A stretch of 64,000 bases of DNA, from the NCBI GenBank assembly GCA_022071955.1, contig JAJVIM010000027.1, positions 62,001 to 126,000 on the forward strand, written 5' to 3'. The number at the start of each line of letters is the position of its first letter. Within the stretch, counting starts at the first letter, position 1. Position numbers and translations under genes: made by a program. This document shows positions 34,601 to 41,814 of the stretch, piece by piece. The DNA comes from Anaerolineae bacterium. Its GTDB lineage: Bacteria > Chloroflexota > Anaerolineae > 4572-78 > J111. The notes under the pieces are model-generated. The model searched no databases, was not told where the DNA came from, and was given only the letters and a program-made list of their open reading frames with translations.

Positions 34601-34839
34601 AAAATTACTACCAGGGCAATACTAAACAGCGCGTGCAACGCGGTGGGGATAAACTGCGAAATATCGTAGCTGCCGGTAAACACGGCAAACACCACCGCGA
34701 CCATGGCCAGGCCAATGGCAATGCCTTGCAGGTAGCGGTGCTGGTTGGTCGCCGTCTGTGCGTTGAGCCGAAATTCGGCGTAACGCTGCCAGGCCGAGTT
34801 TAACGCCGGCGACTCGATGTTATTGTTGAGTGGGTTCAT
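31603..34839 (-). CDS. Multidomain SLATT / TIR- or deoxyribosyltransferase-like / TPR-S / SLOG protein, predicted conflict-system effector
   Basis: The 1078-residue protein combines modules of nucleotide-centred defence systems. Two pairs of membrane helices (about 37-57 with 66-92, and 204-224 with 228-246) frame a SLATT-like region; the second pair is preceded by ITYRLENQIKYYSMALNQ, as in DUF4231/SLATT. Residues about 393-507 form a flavodoxin-like domain (AFVVMPFG ... LLADLVIADLSIDNANVFYELG), with a YELG Glu as in nucleoside deoxyribosyltransferases and TIR-like NAD hydrolases. About 570-860 are TPR-like helices of the TPR-S type. About 874-1040 form a SLOG-like Rossmann domain (QVFLFAGHPLD, GVSAGGDIIFLEACLARGI, ADIHLPF). 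In known systems SLOG senses or makes a nucleotide signal and SLATT permeabilises the membrane. Domain assignments are by eye. Confidence 0.75.
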   Translation of the reverse strand: MNPLNNNIESPALNSAWQRYAEFRLNAQTATNQHRYLQGIAIGLAMVAVVFAVFTGSYDISQFIPTALHALFSIALVVILIVNFVLLALVIKSQWQETGAEMLAAAEEIKKEIYVYRTVMQWHDERDHWLSRRLTDIQRRIADTLGSELTLKPYTGTLPPDHNPADPGSDPGFTRLLPDDYITYRLENQIKYYSMALNQPHRTRTILQVGLLITGGLSLFFAAIGGQFNAWVAVTVFAAAGLIAWLEPRQLDAAISHFNQLIIGLNIIRDRWRSLSAEEKTSEEFFNLVIATERVIWSAYNKHASEMWHAVDELRGAGNDALDEVLMLPASVSLVRSGAEPEPASLEIVTAEVVTVTENGAEDKKEVKETTLTVVEQQPANHQPFKSKKGLPHAFVVMPFGRKQGSDGRWLDFDAIYRDLIRPALETAGFESFRADEESVSGDILTDMFQELLLADLVIADLSIDNANVFYELGVRHAIRKRGVVHIQSGRSYMPFDIFNVRTIPYHVDKNGRPDTDHLEKDRQAITKITRETWASDADRVHSPIFNLLDGLPEPDRSALRTPLATGFWREYNEWRERVTIAQRQKRIGDVLLLTEEIGNPLIKEEAISEAGRALRGMGRFELALQQYRHGLTINPRNNSFRREEAFHLNRLGRTDEAIVKLERLLQDNPNDIEAASYLGRIYKQMWMETWEDVPDDKTRLDEAFASAHWLVKSVNTYLDGYRLDQNNYYPGINALTGSVLIDYLAKTYNVIDDPDVEATRENLPKLKGAIHFALENNTQHNTTDYWALVSLAELQVSIADSPEKVTRAYRKALTAARKNVYNLKTSLGQLELLKSLNFRPEFVAAGTDVLQEEINRIKSTEEGEDSSGPQAPGQVFLFAGHPLDKPGAAETRFPPAMEKEVRERIDRALDKFKAGKNDLAIAPGVSAGGDIIFLEACLARGIRADIHLPFDEAYYIKEAISFAGDKWVERYYALRNNSDIAIRLQADHLGPVKAGDNVYARNERWALYTALVFGIDRMRLIVLWDGKTTELPGGPDSMLEQVRQMGGIAEHLNTTKFEYWKAEGKVSRALDILTQGL

Positions 34840-34855
34840 ATTGTTCTCACTTTTG

Positions 34856-34884
34856 TTGACAAGCCCAATATTTTTTACTACAGT
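34856..34884 (+). promoter_or_regulatory. Promoter of the PH-domain gene
   Basis: TTGACA (34856-34861), 17 bp, TACAGT (34879-34884), 32 bp before the start codon. It lies in the 77-bp gap between two divergent genes, so it may also influence the SLATT-type gene. Confidence 0.7.
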
Positions 34885-34916
34885 GTCTTTTAACTCATTG
34901 GTGAAAGGGTATCAAA

Positions 34917-35447
34917 ATGTTGTCAGAAATGCAATCCCGATTAAAAGCAAGCGTGTGGCGGGCCATCGCCCAGAGCGGTGTTGATGTTTCTGGCTTGCCG
35001 CAGGATCAACTGGATAAACTGGTGCAGTTGATCACCACCAACGTACTCACAGAAATTGACTCCACCCTGACTGAATCGGTGGCCAGCGGCGGGCCGGTTA
35101 ATGACCCAGACGACGATGACGAAAAGGTGTTGTGGGAAGGCCGCCCATTCCTGTCGCTGAGCACCTATTACATCATCACTTCGGAACGGGTGCGTATTGT
35201 CGAAGGGATTTTTGGTAAAGAACGACGCGATATTGAACTGGTGCGGATTCAGGATATTGACCACAAACAAAACCTCACCGAGCGGACCTTGAACATCGGT
35301 GATATTTTTATTGCCAGCCACGACCGGAACGACCCGCACGTGGTGTTAAACAACGTGCCCAACCCGACCGAGGTTCACGAGATTTTACGCCGGGCCACGC
35401 TCAGCGCCCGCAAAAAATACAACGTCGGTTTTAGAGAAGAGATGTAA
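34917..35447 (+). CDS. Bacterial PH-domain protein
   Basis: The 176-residue protein has an N-terminal helical part (1-60, with GVDVSGLPQDQLDKLVQLIT) and a C-terminal bacterial pleckstrin-homology domain (about 65-165). The latter has the typical series VLWEGRPFLSLSTYYIITSE, RVRIVEGIFGKERRDIEL, RIQDIDHKQ and NIGDIFIAS. Such domains usually act in membrane stress or cell-surface contexts, and some bind partners rather than lipids. No membrane segment is present. It is divergent from the SLATT-type effector with a shared 77-bp control region. AAAGGG lies before the ATG. Confidence 0.8.
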   Translation: MLSEMQSRLKASVWRAIAQSGVDVSGLPQDQLDKLVQLITTNVLTEIDSTLTESVASGGPVNDPDDDDEKVLWEGRPFLSLSTYYIITSERVRIVEGIFGKERRDIELVRIQDIDHKQNLTERTLNIGDIFIASHDRNDPHVVLNNVPNPTEVHEILRRATLSARKKYNVGFREEM

Positions 35448-35468
35448 CCGGGTGGTGAGGTTGGCCAA

Positions 35469-37571
35469 TTAATCCGGTTCGGTGATGGCGGGCAGCAGCA
35501 CGTGGAAGGTGCTCCCCTCGCCGGGGATGCCGTTGCTCTGCACGGAAATGGCCCCGCCGTGCGCTTCGACGGCCAGCTTGCAAAAAGCCAGCCCCAGCCC
35601 AACCCCGGCCGGACTGTTGGCCCCGTATTCTAACCGGGAAAATTTATCAAAAATGCGGGCCTGGTTGTGTTTGCTAATACCAGGCCCGTTGTCTGTTACG
35701 GCAAAGTGAAGTTGGTCCCCAGACAGGGTGGTAGCCAGGCTTACCTCAGCTTCTTCCGGGGCGTATTTTATGGCGTTGCCCAGCAGGTTAACCAGCACCC
35801 GCCGAATCAACCCATTATCGAGCCAAATTTCGGGGATGGCTTCCGGCACCGGTTCAAACGTAAGGCTGATGTCTTTGTTTTCGGCCTGGGGGGCAACTTG
35901 ATCTTTAACTTCCTCCAGCAATTCGTCAATGCGGGTTAAGCCGCGCTGCAGCGGCACTTCGCCCTGCTCCAGCCGGCTCACATCCAGCATCGAGTCCACC
36001 AAATCGGTGAGCGTGCGGCCGGTGCGTTTGCCCATCTCCAAAAAGCGCATCAGGTTTTTGTCGTCCGACGACCTTTCAATCATCATCGCCACCAGATCGA
36101 TGGTGTTGATCAGGTTGCCCAGCGGCCCGCGTAAATCGTGCACCAGCATGTTCACCAGGTCTTGCCGCATCCGCTCAATCTCTTTGCGCCGGGAAATATC
36201 GCGGCCCACCCATTCCAGCCGTGCCTTATCACCAAATTGAATGTGGCGCACCCGGATGTCCAGCGGCACCCGCTGGCGGTAGGCGTCGGTAATTTCCACC
36301 TCCACCGAGGCATCACGCCAAACCCGTAGTTGGTCAATATGCCCGCTCAGAAATGTTTTGAGCATTGGCGCAAAAAAGATAATGCTCAGGCCGGTAATGG
36401 CGTCTTTGGGGCGGCGCATAATCTGGCAGCCTTTGCGATTGACATTTAAAATGACCCCGTCGTAATCGGTGATCAAAATCATGTCGGTGCTGTCTTCAAA
36501 CAGGGCCGAGTAGCTGGCTTCGGCCTTTTGCAGTTGGGTAACCGCCTGCGCGTTGGCCACGGCCGTGGCCGCCTGTTCGGCAAAGGCCGCCACCACTTTT
36601 ACGTTGTCCGGGCTGTATTTGTTCACCTCGTAGCTATCGACGGTTAAAATGCCTACTACTTCGTTGCGGGCAATGAGCGGCGCGCCAATCCAGCTTTTAA
36701 CATTGCGTGACGACGAACTTTTGATCCAGTGCGGCTCGGCGTCAACGTCGCCAATCAAAATGGGCGTTTTTTGAATGATGGCCTGGTAGTTGGGAATTTG
36801 CTCGTCAAACGGCAGGCGCACATTGAGCGCGTCGGTCATGTCGTCAAAGCCGCGCGCCGCCTGCACCGACAGCGTTCTTTGGTCGTCTTCGTATAACAAT
36901 ATGGAGCTGCTATCGTAATCAACCACCAGCGCCAGTTGCTCCAAAATCAGGCTGAGCACTTCGGCCAGGTTGAGCGTTGAATTGATGGTGTGCGCAATCG
37001 AGCCAAGCGACTCGGCAATGCGGCGGCGGTGTATTTCGGCGTGATAGAGGCGGGTGTTGGTGAGGGCAAAAGCTGCCTGGTTGGCGATGATGGTCAGCAT
37101 GGCCACATCATTATCGTCAAAAAAGTCGGGTTCTTTGGCGGTGATTGTTAACACCCCCATTGGAACCTCCGGCGATTTTAAGATGGGCACCGAAACCGCG
37201 CTAAACGCGGTAACCTGTTCCGGGAGGATGGGGGGGCGATACCAGCGTTTATCGCTGGCAGTATCGGCAACCAGCGCGCTTTCTTTGTGACGCCACACCC
37301 AGCCGGTTAGTCCGGTGGCAAACACGGCCCGGGTGATGTCGGCGGGGTAAACTTGCTGCTCAGAATCGCAGATAAAAATACTGATTTCAAGCTCGCCGTG
37401 GTCACCAACCACAAACAGGCTGGCTTCGGTGGTGTTCATGGCGGCCACGGTCATGGTCAGTACATTCAACAACACTTCGTTGATGTCCAAATCCAGGCCG
37501 GCGTTAAATTCGCTGGTTACCTGATACAGCAGATCAAGCCGTGAATTGGGGCGTGACGAGTTGAGCGGCAT
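35469..37571 (-). CDS. Soluble hybrid sensor histidine kinase, GAF-GAF-PAS-HisKA-HATPase
   Basis: The 700-residue protein has no transmembrane segment. Two GAF domains cover about 12-178 and 190-345 (motifs such as MGVLTITAKEPDFFDDND and VVGILTVDSYEVNKYSPDN). A PAS domain spans about 350-465 (DSTDMILITDYDGVILNVNR). The dimerisation/phosphoacceptor helix carries His in MLVHDLRGPLGNL, and the ATPase domain has the N box NLLGNAIKYAP, DNGPGI and GVGLGLAFCK. It should phosphorylate a response regulator in reply to a cytosolic ligand. No regulator is adjacent; the nearest is at 56458. It lies 15 bp downstream of the CpaF gene on the same strand. Confidence 0.9.
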   Translation of the reverse strand: MPLNSSRPNSRLDLLYQVTSEFNAGLDLDINEVLLNVLTMTVAAMNTTEASLFVVGDHGELEISIFICDSEQQVYPADITRAVFATGLTGWVWRHKESALVADTASDKRWYRPPILPEQVTAFSAVSVPILKSPEVPMGVLTITAKEPDFFDDNDVAMLTIIANQAAFALTNTRLYHAEIHRRRIAESLGSIAHTINSTLNLAEVLSLILEQLALVVDYDSSSILLYEDDQRTLSVQAARGFDDMTDALNVRLPFDEQIPNYQAIIQKTPILIGDVDAEPHWIKSSSSRNVKSWIGAPLIARNEVVGILTVDSYEVNKYSPDNVKVVAAFAEQAATAVANAQAVTQLQKAEASYSALFEDSTDMILITDYDGVILNVNRKGCQIMRRPKDAITGLSIIFFAPMLKTFLSGHIDQLRVWRDASVEVEITDAYRQRVPLDIRVRHIQFGDKARLEWVGRDISRRKEIERMRQDLVNMLVHDLRGPLGNLINTIDLVAMMIERSSDDKNLMRFLEMGKRTGRTLTDLVDSMLDVSRLEQGEVPLQRGLTRIDELLEEVKDQVAPQAENKDISLTFEPVPEAIPEIWLDNGLIRRVLVNLLGNAIKYAPEEAEVSLATTLSGDQLHFAVTDNGPGISKHNQARIFDKFSRLEYGANSPAGVGLGLAFCKLAVEAHGGAISVQSNGIPGEGSTFHVLLPAITEPD

Positions 37572-37586
37572 AAGTGCTGGTGACCT

Positions 37587-39038
37587 TTAAAACGTGTTAC
37601 TTTTCATAAACATAGCGGCCGGAAAATTAAACCCGTTTTGGCGCAGCCGTGACTCGCACCGGGGGCGAATGCCGCCCGGTTCGTGTTCGCCAATAATCCG
37701 GCCGTCCTGGTCGTCACCGCGGTCAGTAAAGGTAAAAATGTTTTGCAGGATGGCGTTTTCACCCTCCACCCCTTGAATTTCGGTGATGTGCGTGATCTTG
37801 CGCGAACCATCGCGCAGCCGGGACGCCTGCACAATCAAATCCACCGAGGAGGCAATTTGTTTGCGCACCACGTGAATGGGAAAATCCACCCCGGCCATCA
37901 GCACCAGCGATTCCAGCCGGTCAAAACAAGAGCGCGGGTCGTTGGCGTGAACAGTGGTCATGCTGCCATCGTGGCCGGTGTTCATGGCCTGGAGCATATC
38001 CAGCGTTTCGCCGCCGCGGCATTCGCCCACCACAATCCGTTCCGGGCGCATACGCAGGGCGTTAATCACGCAATCGCGGGTGGTGATTTGGGCCGGGCTT
38101 TCTGGCGTGGGTTTTTTGGTTTCCATGCGGATCACGTTTCGCTGTTTAAATTGCAGCTCGGCGGCATCTTCAATGGTTACGGTGCGTTCGTGTTCGGGAA
38201 TGTAGCCGGATAAAATGTTGATCAGCGTGGTTTTGCCCGAGCCGGTGCCGCCCGAAACAATAATGTTGAGCCGCGACACCACGCAGGCTTCCAGAAATTT
38301 GGCCATCATCGGCGTGAGCGAACCAAAATTGATCAGATTGTCCATCGTCAGCCGGTCTCTGGAAAATTTGCGGATGGTAATGCTGGGGCCGTCGATGGCC
38401 ACCGGCCGCAGCACGGCGTTTACCCGCGAACCATCGGGCAGGCGGGCGTCAACCAGCGGGTGCTCGGAGTCTGCCAGCCGGCCCAGCGGCCGCACAATCC
38501 GTTTGATAATCCGCTCAACGTGGTCATCATCTAAAAATTTGTGGCCGGTTTCGGTCAGCCGCCCTTTTTGTTCAATAAAAATGATGTACGGACCGTTGAC
38601 CATGATCTCTGTAATTTTGTCGCTGCGAATAAAGATTTCCAGCGGCCCCAGCCCAAAAATTTCGTCGCAGACATTTTCGTAAAACTGCTCGGCGCTGATG
38701 TTGGCCGGCAGGTTGATTTTGCCAGATTGCAGCACCTGCTGGAATCGCTGCTTTACCAACTGCTCTCGCTCCGGGGTGCTTTCCAGCGGCATATCCAGCG
38801 GCACATTGGGGGCAATGGCCTTGCGCAGATTGTCGGCCAGCCACAGTTGCAGCCGCATTTGCTCGGCTCGCTCGTCGCTGATAAAGCCGCGCTGGATGGG
38901 GGCGTTGGCCGGTTCCGGTTCAATTGACCGGATCAGCTCATCGTCGGGAGCGCTGCTGGGTGCTTCTTGCTTTGTAATGCGGGGCATTTTTTGCGATTCG
39001 GTGGGCTTTACCCGCCTGAGATTCGATGCGCCGGACAC
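37587..39038 (-). CDS. CpaF/TadA-type secretion ATPase
   Basis: The 483-residue protein is a type II/IV secretion superfamily ATPase of the Tad/Flp-pilus group. After a disordered N-terminus it shows IFGLGPLEIFIRSDKITEIM and VNGPYIIFIE, then Walker A SGGTGSGKTTLINIL (about 265-279), the Asp box TVTIEDAAEL, the His box TGHDGSMTTVHAND, and Walker B PERIVVGECRGGE. GTG 39038 follows a GAGGTG ribosome site. Normally it powers pilus assembly with TadB/TadC; none of those are in the window, so it is an orphan here. It is followed by the GAF/PAS kinase. Confidence 0.92.
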   Translation of the reverse strand: MSGASNLRRVKPTESQKMPRITKQEAPSSAPDDELIRSIEPEPANAPIQRGFISDERAEQMRLQLWLADNLRKAIAPNVPLDMPLESTPEREQLVKQRFQQVLQSGKINLPANISAEQFYENVCDEIFGLGPLEIFIRSDKITEIMVNGPYIIFIEQKGRLTETGHKFLDDDHVERIIKRIVRPLGRLADSEHPLVDARLPDGSRVNAVLRPVAIDGPSITIRKFSRDRLTMDNLINFGSLTPMMAKFLEACVVSRLNIIVSGGTGSGKTTLINILSGYIPEHERTVTIEDAAELQFKQRNVIRMETKKPTPESPAQITTRDCVINALRMRPERIVVGECRGGETLDMLQAMNTGHDGSMTTVHANDPRSCFDRLESLVLMAGVDFPIHVVRKQIASSVDLIVQASRLRDGSRKITHITEIQGVEGENAILQNIFTFTDRGDDQDGRIIGEHEPGGIRPRCESRLRQNGFNFPAAMFMKSNTF

Positions 39039-39164
39039 GGTTTCACCTCACTGACACTGGGTAACTTAATTGATTATATCACATCTTGTGAATAGATTGT
39101 ACTTGACCAAAAGTTAGAATTCCTGGTTATAACTATAAGGGATTCTGCGGGCCGGCGCATTAGC

Positions 39165-40643
39165 CTATTTTAACCATTGCTCGGCCAGCGGGTTGAGATT
39201 TTGGCCGGAGACACGCTCGGCGGTGGTTAGAAATGTTTGCGGCGTAGCGATGCGGTATTTGTTTTCGGCCAGATAACGCTGCAGAATTTGCCGGTACGGG
39301 TCATCGCCTACCTGCTGGCGCAGGGCGTTAAAAAAGAGCGCAGCTTTGCTGTACACCAGCAACTCGTAAGTGACGGGGTCAAAATCGACAGCAGGCCGGT
39401 CAACCGACCCATCGATGCCGCCGGCGGCCGCGCTTTGAAACGGAATATTCCAGCGGCCGGTGAGCAGTTCTTCGGCCTGACTCTGGCCAAAAACACCGCG
39501 GTAATAATCAAAGGCGCTGTACTCGGTGAGACCTTCGTCGAGCCACGGGGATTGATACGGGTTGTTGCCCACCAGCCCGTACCACCACTGATGCGCGGTT
39601 TCGTGGGCCACCAGCACCGTCAAAAAGTCGCGCTGGTCGGTGTAAAGGCTGTCGCCGATGAGAATCAGGCCGGCGTACTCCATGCCGCGATAGCCCAGCG
39701 GCGCTTCCACCACATCCAATTTAATGTAAGGATAGGGGCCAAAGGTGTCGCTGTACAGCCGCAGCGAGGCGGCAGCGTGGCCCAGCACAGCCCGGGCGGC
39801 GGCTTCGTGGCCGGGCAGATAGTACGAGGTAACCGTGGCCCCGGCGGCGCTGCTGCTTACCGTTTGAAACGGGCCGGCGATAACCGTCATATCGCGCAGC
39901 GGCCCGCCGCTGAGTTGCCAGGTGCGGCTGCCATCGGGGTTGTCGATGATGTTGAGCGTAACGCCGCTGCCGGCTACCAGCAAATCGCGGGGCAGGGTTA
40001 AATCAAGTTGATAGAGCGCCGCTTCGCTAAACTGTACATCGGCGTGCAGGGGCGGGTTGTCAAGCACCCACTGGCCGTTTTGCTGCACGGCCAGCATGGG
40101 AAAGAACCCCGGCAGGCTGAGCACCGGGCCGGCCCAGCCAAACAGGGTAAAATCGCCGCTGGATGACTCAAGCTGAGTGGTAAATTGCAAATCCACGGTC
40201 ACCGGCCCACCGGGCGGCGTTGGCAGGCGGATGGCGGTGCCATCGGCCAGTGGCGCAATTTCAACCGGCGCGTCGTTGACCGCGGCGCGGGTCACCGTGA
40301 TTGAGCCGGCGTAGTGGGGCAAATTGGGGTACAGCCGGAAAACAAGCTCCGGCCCCGCCGCCGGGACAACCACGCGCATCACGCCGGTCAGCGCGGTTTT
40401 GTCTTCCCTTAATTGTGCAGTAATATGGTAGCGCGGCAGCGGGCCGGCGGCCTCAATATCCTGCCGGGCCGCCGGCTGCAAAATTGCTCGATAGTGAAAC
40501 AGCGGGTCGGTGGTTGGCGCCGGGGGGGCTAATCCCAACTCCACCAATCCCGCGCCCGGCCGGCAGGCCAGTAACAGTCCGGCTAATATTGACAAAAGCG
40601 TAACAAAAGACGTGCGTTTTCTGGAAGCGTAAGTAGTTGTCAT
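39165..40643 (-). CDS. M1-family metallopeptidase, lipoprotein
   Basis: The 492-residue gluzincin begins with a lipoprotein signal (LLSILAGLLLAC, lipidated Cys near 27). The N-terminal beta domain spans about 50-270, and the catalytic domain has YRGMEYAG (equivalent of GxMEN), the zinc motif HETAHQWWYG and the downstream Glu in LDEGLTEYSA. M1 enzymes remove N-terminal residues from peptides. It is shorter than classical aminopeptidase N and lacks the C-terminal armadillo domain. It is divergent from nuoA, with a 161-bp gap including the nuo promoter. Confidence 0.9.
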   Translation of the reverse strand: MTTTYASRKRTSFVTLLSILAGLLLACRPGAGLVELGLAPPAPTTDPLFHYRAILQPAARQDIEAAGPLPRYHITAQLREDKTALTGVMRVVVPAAGPELVFRLYPNLPHYAGSITVTRAAVNDAPVEIAPLADGTAIRLPTPPGGPVTVDLQFTTQLESSSGDFTLFGWAGPVLSLPGFFPMLAVQQNGQWVLDNPPLHADVQFSEAALYQLDLTLPRDLLVAGSGVTLNIIDNPDGSRTWQLSGGPLRDMTVIAGPFQTVSSSAAGATVTSYYLPGHEAAARAVLGHAAASLRLYSDTFGPYPYIKLDVVEAPLGYRGMEYAGLILIGDSLYTDQRDFLTVLVAHETAHQWWYGLVGNNPYQSPWLDEGLTEYSAFDYYRGVFGQSQAEELLTGRWNIPFQSAAAGGIDGSVDRPAVDFDPVTYELLVYSKAALFFNALRQQVGDDPYRQILQRYLAENKYRIATPQTFLTTAERVSGQNLNPLAEQWLK

Positions 40644-40699
40644 TTGGCGTGACTCTCTCTGTTGATTATACTATTAACAGAGTTAGATAAAAAAGTCTT

Positions 40700-40728
40700 T
40701 TGACAACTCAAAATCTTTGTGATAAACT
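40700..40728 (+). promoter_or_regulatory. nuo operon promoter
   Basis: TTGACA (40700-40705), 17 bp, TAAACT (40723-40728), then a leader of about 70 nt to the nuoA GTG. Spacing and sequence fit a housekeeping promoter. Confidence 0.75.
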
Positions 40729-40804
40729 GAACGAGCTTTTTTCCGGGGGGAAATTCTTTGCTTTCCCCTGCCCAACCCTTACTCAAAAAAAGAGGTTCAC
40801 TCCC

Positions 40805-41161
40805 GTGCCGATAGATTATCTGCCCATACTTATTTTATTAATTGTGTCGTTGATCATTGCCGTGGGTGGCTTGTTGATGCCGCACTTTATTGGGCCAAAA
40901 ATCTACAACCAGGCCAAGCAGGAAGTCATCGAATCGGGCAAGCTCAACTACGGCGATGCCCGCCGCCGGGTGCCGGTGCAGTATTACATGGTGGCGATGC
41001 TGTTTATCCTGTTTGATATTGAAGTGTTGTTTCTGTACCCCTGGGCGGTGCTGTTTTGGGATTTAAAATGGTTTGGCTTGATTCAGGTAGGTATATTTAT
41101 TTTGTTGCTGGTTGAAAGTTTTGTGTATGTCTGGAAGAAAGGGGTGCTGGAATGGGAATAG
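40805..41161 (+). CDS. nuoA: NADH-quinone oxidoreductase subunit A
   Basis: The 118-residue membrane subunit of complex I has three transmembrane helices. The region between helices 1 and 2 contains the conserved ARRRVPVQYYMVAMLFILFD segment with acidic residues (FDIEVLFLYPWA) near the quinone-side interface. GTG 40805 is the start, with AGAGGT 8 nt upstream; codons further upstream overlap the promoter. First gene of the operon; its last 10 bp overlap nuoB. Confidence 0.95.
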   Translation: MPIDYLPILILLIVSLIIAVGGLLMPHFIGPKIYNQAKQEVIESGKLNYGDARRRVPVQYYMVAMLFILFDIEVLFLYPWAVLFWDLKWFGLIQVGIFILLLVESFVYVWKKGVLEWE

Positions 41162-41676
41162 CGGTTGATATGCCTGTGCCGCAAAGCCTTGACGCGGCGC
41201 AGGGAAAAACAGGCAGTCTCGGCATCGCGCTGGCAAAGCTGGAGGATGTGGTTAACTGGGGCCGGGCCGGCTCGGTGTGGCCGCTCACCTTTGGACTGGC
41301 CTGCTGCGCCATCGAGCAGATCAGCGCCGGTATGTCTCGTTTTGATATTGCCCGTTTTGGCTCAGAAGTGTTCCGCGCCTCGCCCCGCCAGGCCGACCTG
41401 CTGATTGTGTCGGGCCGCGTTTCCAACAAAATGGCCCCGGTCATCAAACGCGTGTACGACCAGATGTCGTATCCCAAATGGGTTATTGCGATGGGTGACT
41501 GCGCCAGTTGCGGCGGGCCGTTCAACAATTACGCCATTGTCCAGGGCGTCGATAAAATTTTACCGGTGGACGTGTACGTGCCCGGCTGCCCGCCTCGCCC
41601 CGAAGCCCTGTTTTACGCGATGGACAAGCTGCGGGTCAAAATCAAGGCCGAAGAAAAACTGGGAATTAGAGAATAG
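41152..41676 (+). CDS. nuoB: NADH-quinone oxidoreductase subunit B
   Basis: The 174-residue protein carries the last iron-sulfur cluster, N2, which passes electrons to quinone. Ligand cysteines are seen in FGLACCAIE (adjacent pair), GDCASCGG and PGCPPRP. The family core VNWGRAGSVWPLTFGLACC is intact. It overlaps the end of nuoA by 10 bp, implying coupling. It is followed by 138 bp containing a hairpin repeat before nuoCD. Confidence 0.97.
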   Translation: MGIAVDMPVPQSLDAAQGKTGSLGIALAKLEDVVNWGRAGSVWPLTFGLACCAIEQISAGMSRFDIARFGSEVFRASPRQADLLIVSGRVSNKMAPVIKRVYDQMSYPKWVIAMGDCASCGGPFNNYAIVQGVDKILPVDVYVPGCPPRPEALFYAMDKLRVKIKAEEKLGIRE

Positions 41677-41686
41677 TAACCTGTGA

Positions 41687-41733
41687 ATGCCCGATTAACT
41701 TGTCCCCGCGCAGGCGGGGAAACATTCGGGCAT
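41687..41733. repeat. Hairpin repeat between nuoB and nuoCD
   Basis: ATGCCCGA (41687-41694) pairs with TCGGGCAT (41726-41733), and inside them CCCCGC-GCAG-GCGGGG forms a second stem. No T run, so it is probably a dispersed element or mRNA stabiliser. Confidence 0.6.
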
Positions 41734-41814
41734 GACGGCTGAACCATCGAAAGTTCTACATTACTTTGTTTGCAGCATACTAAAGCCCAATCCCTAACTT
41801 CTGAGGGAAACCGA

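Noticed and set aside
39096..39119. Single TTCTAAC plus TACAAT before cpaF resembling the chaperone promoters
   Set aside because: Only one repeat copy exists at the correct place, and the next similar sequence is 13 bp away, so the phasing rule is not met.
40700..40804. Longer NuoA with 35 extra N-terminal residues
   Set aside because: The extra codons overlap the nuo promoter -35 and -10 boxes.
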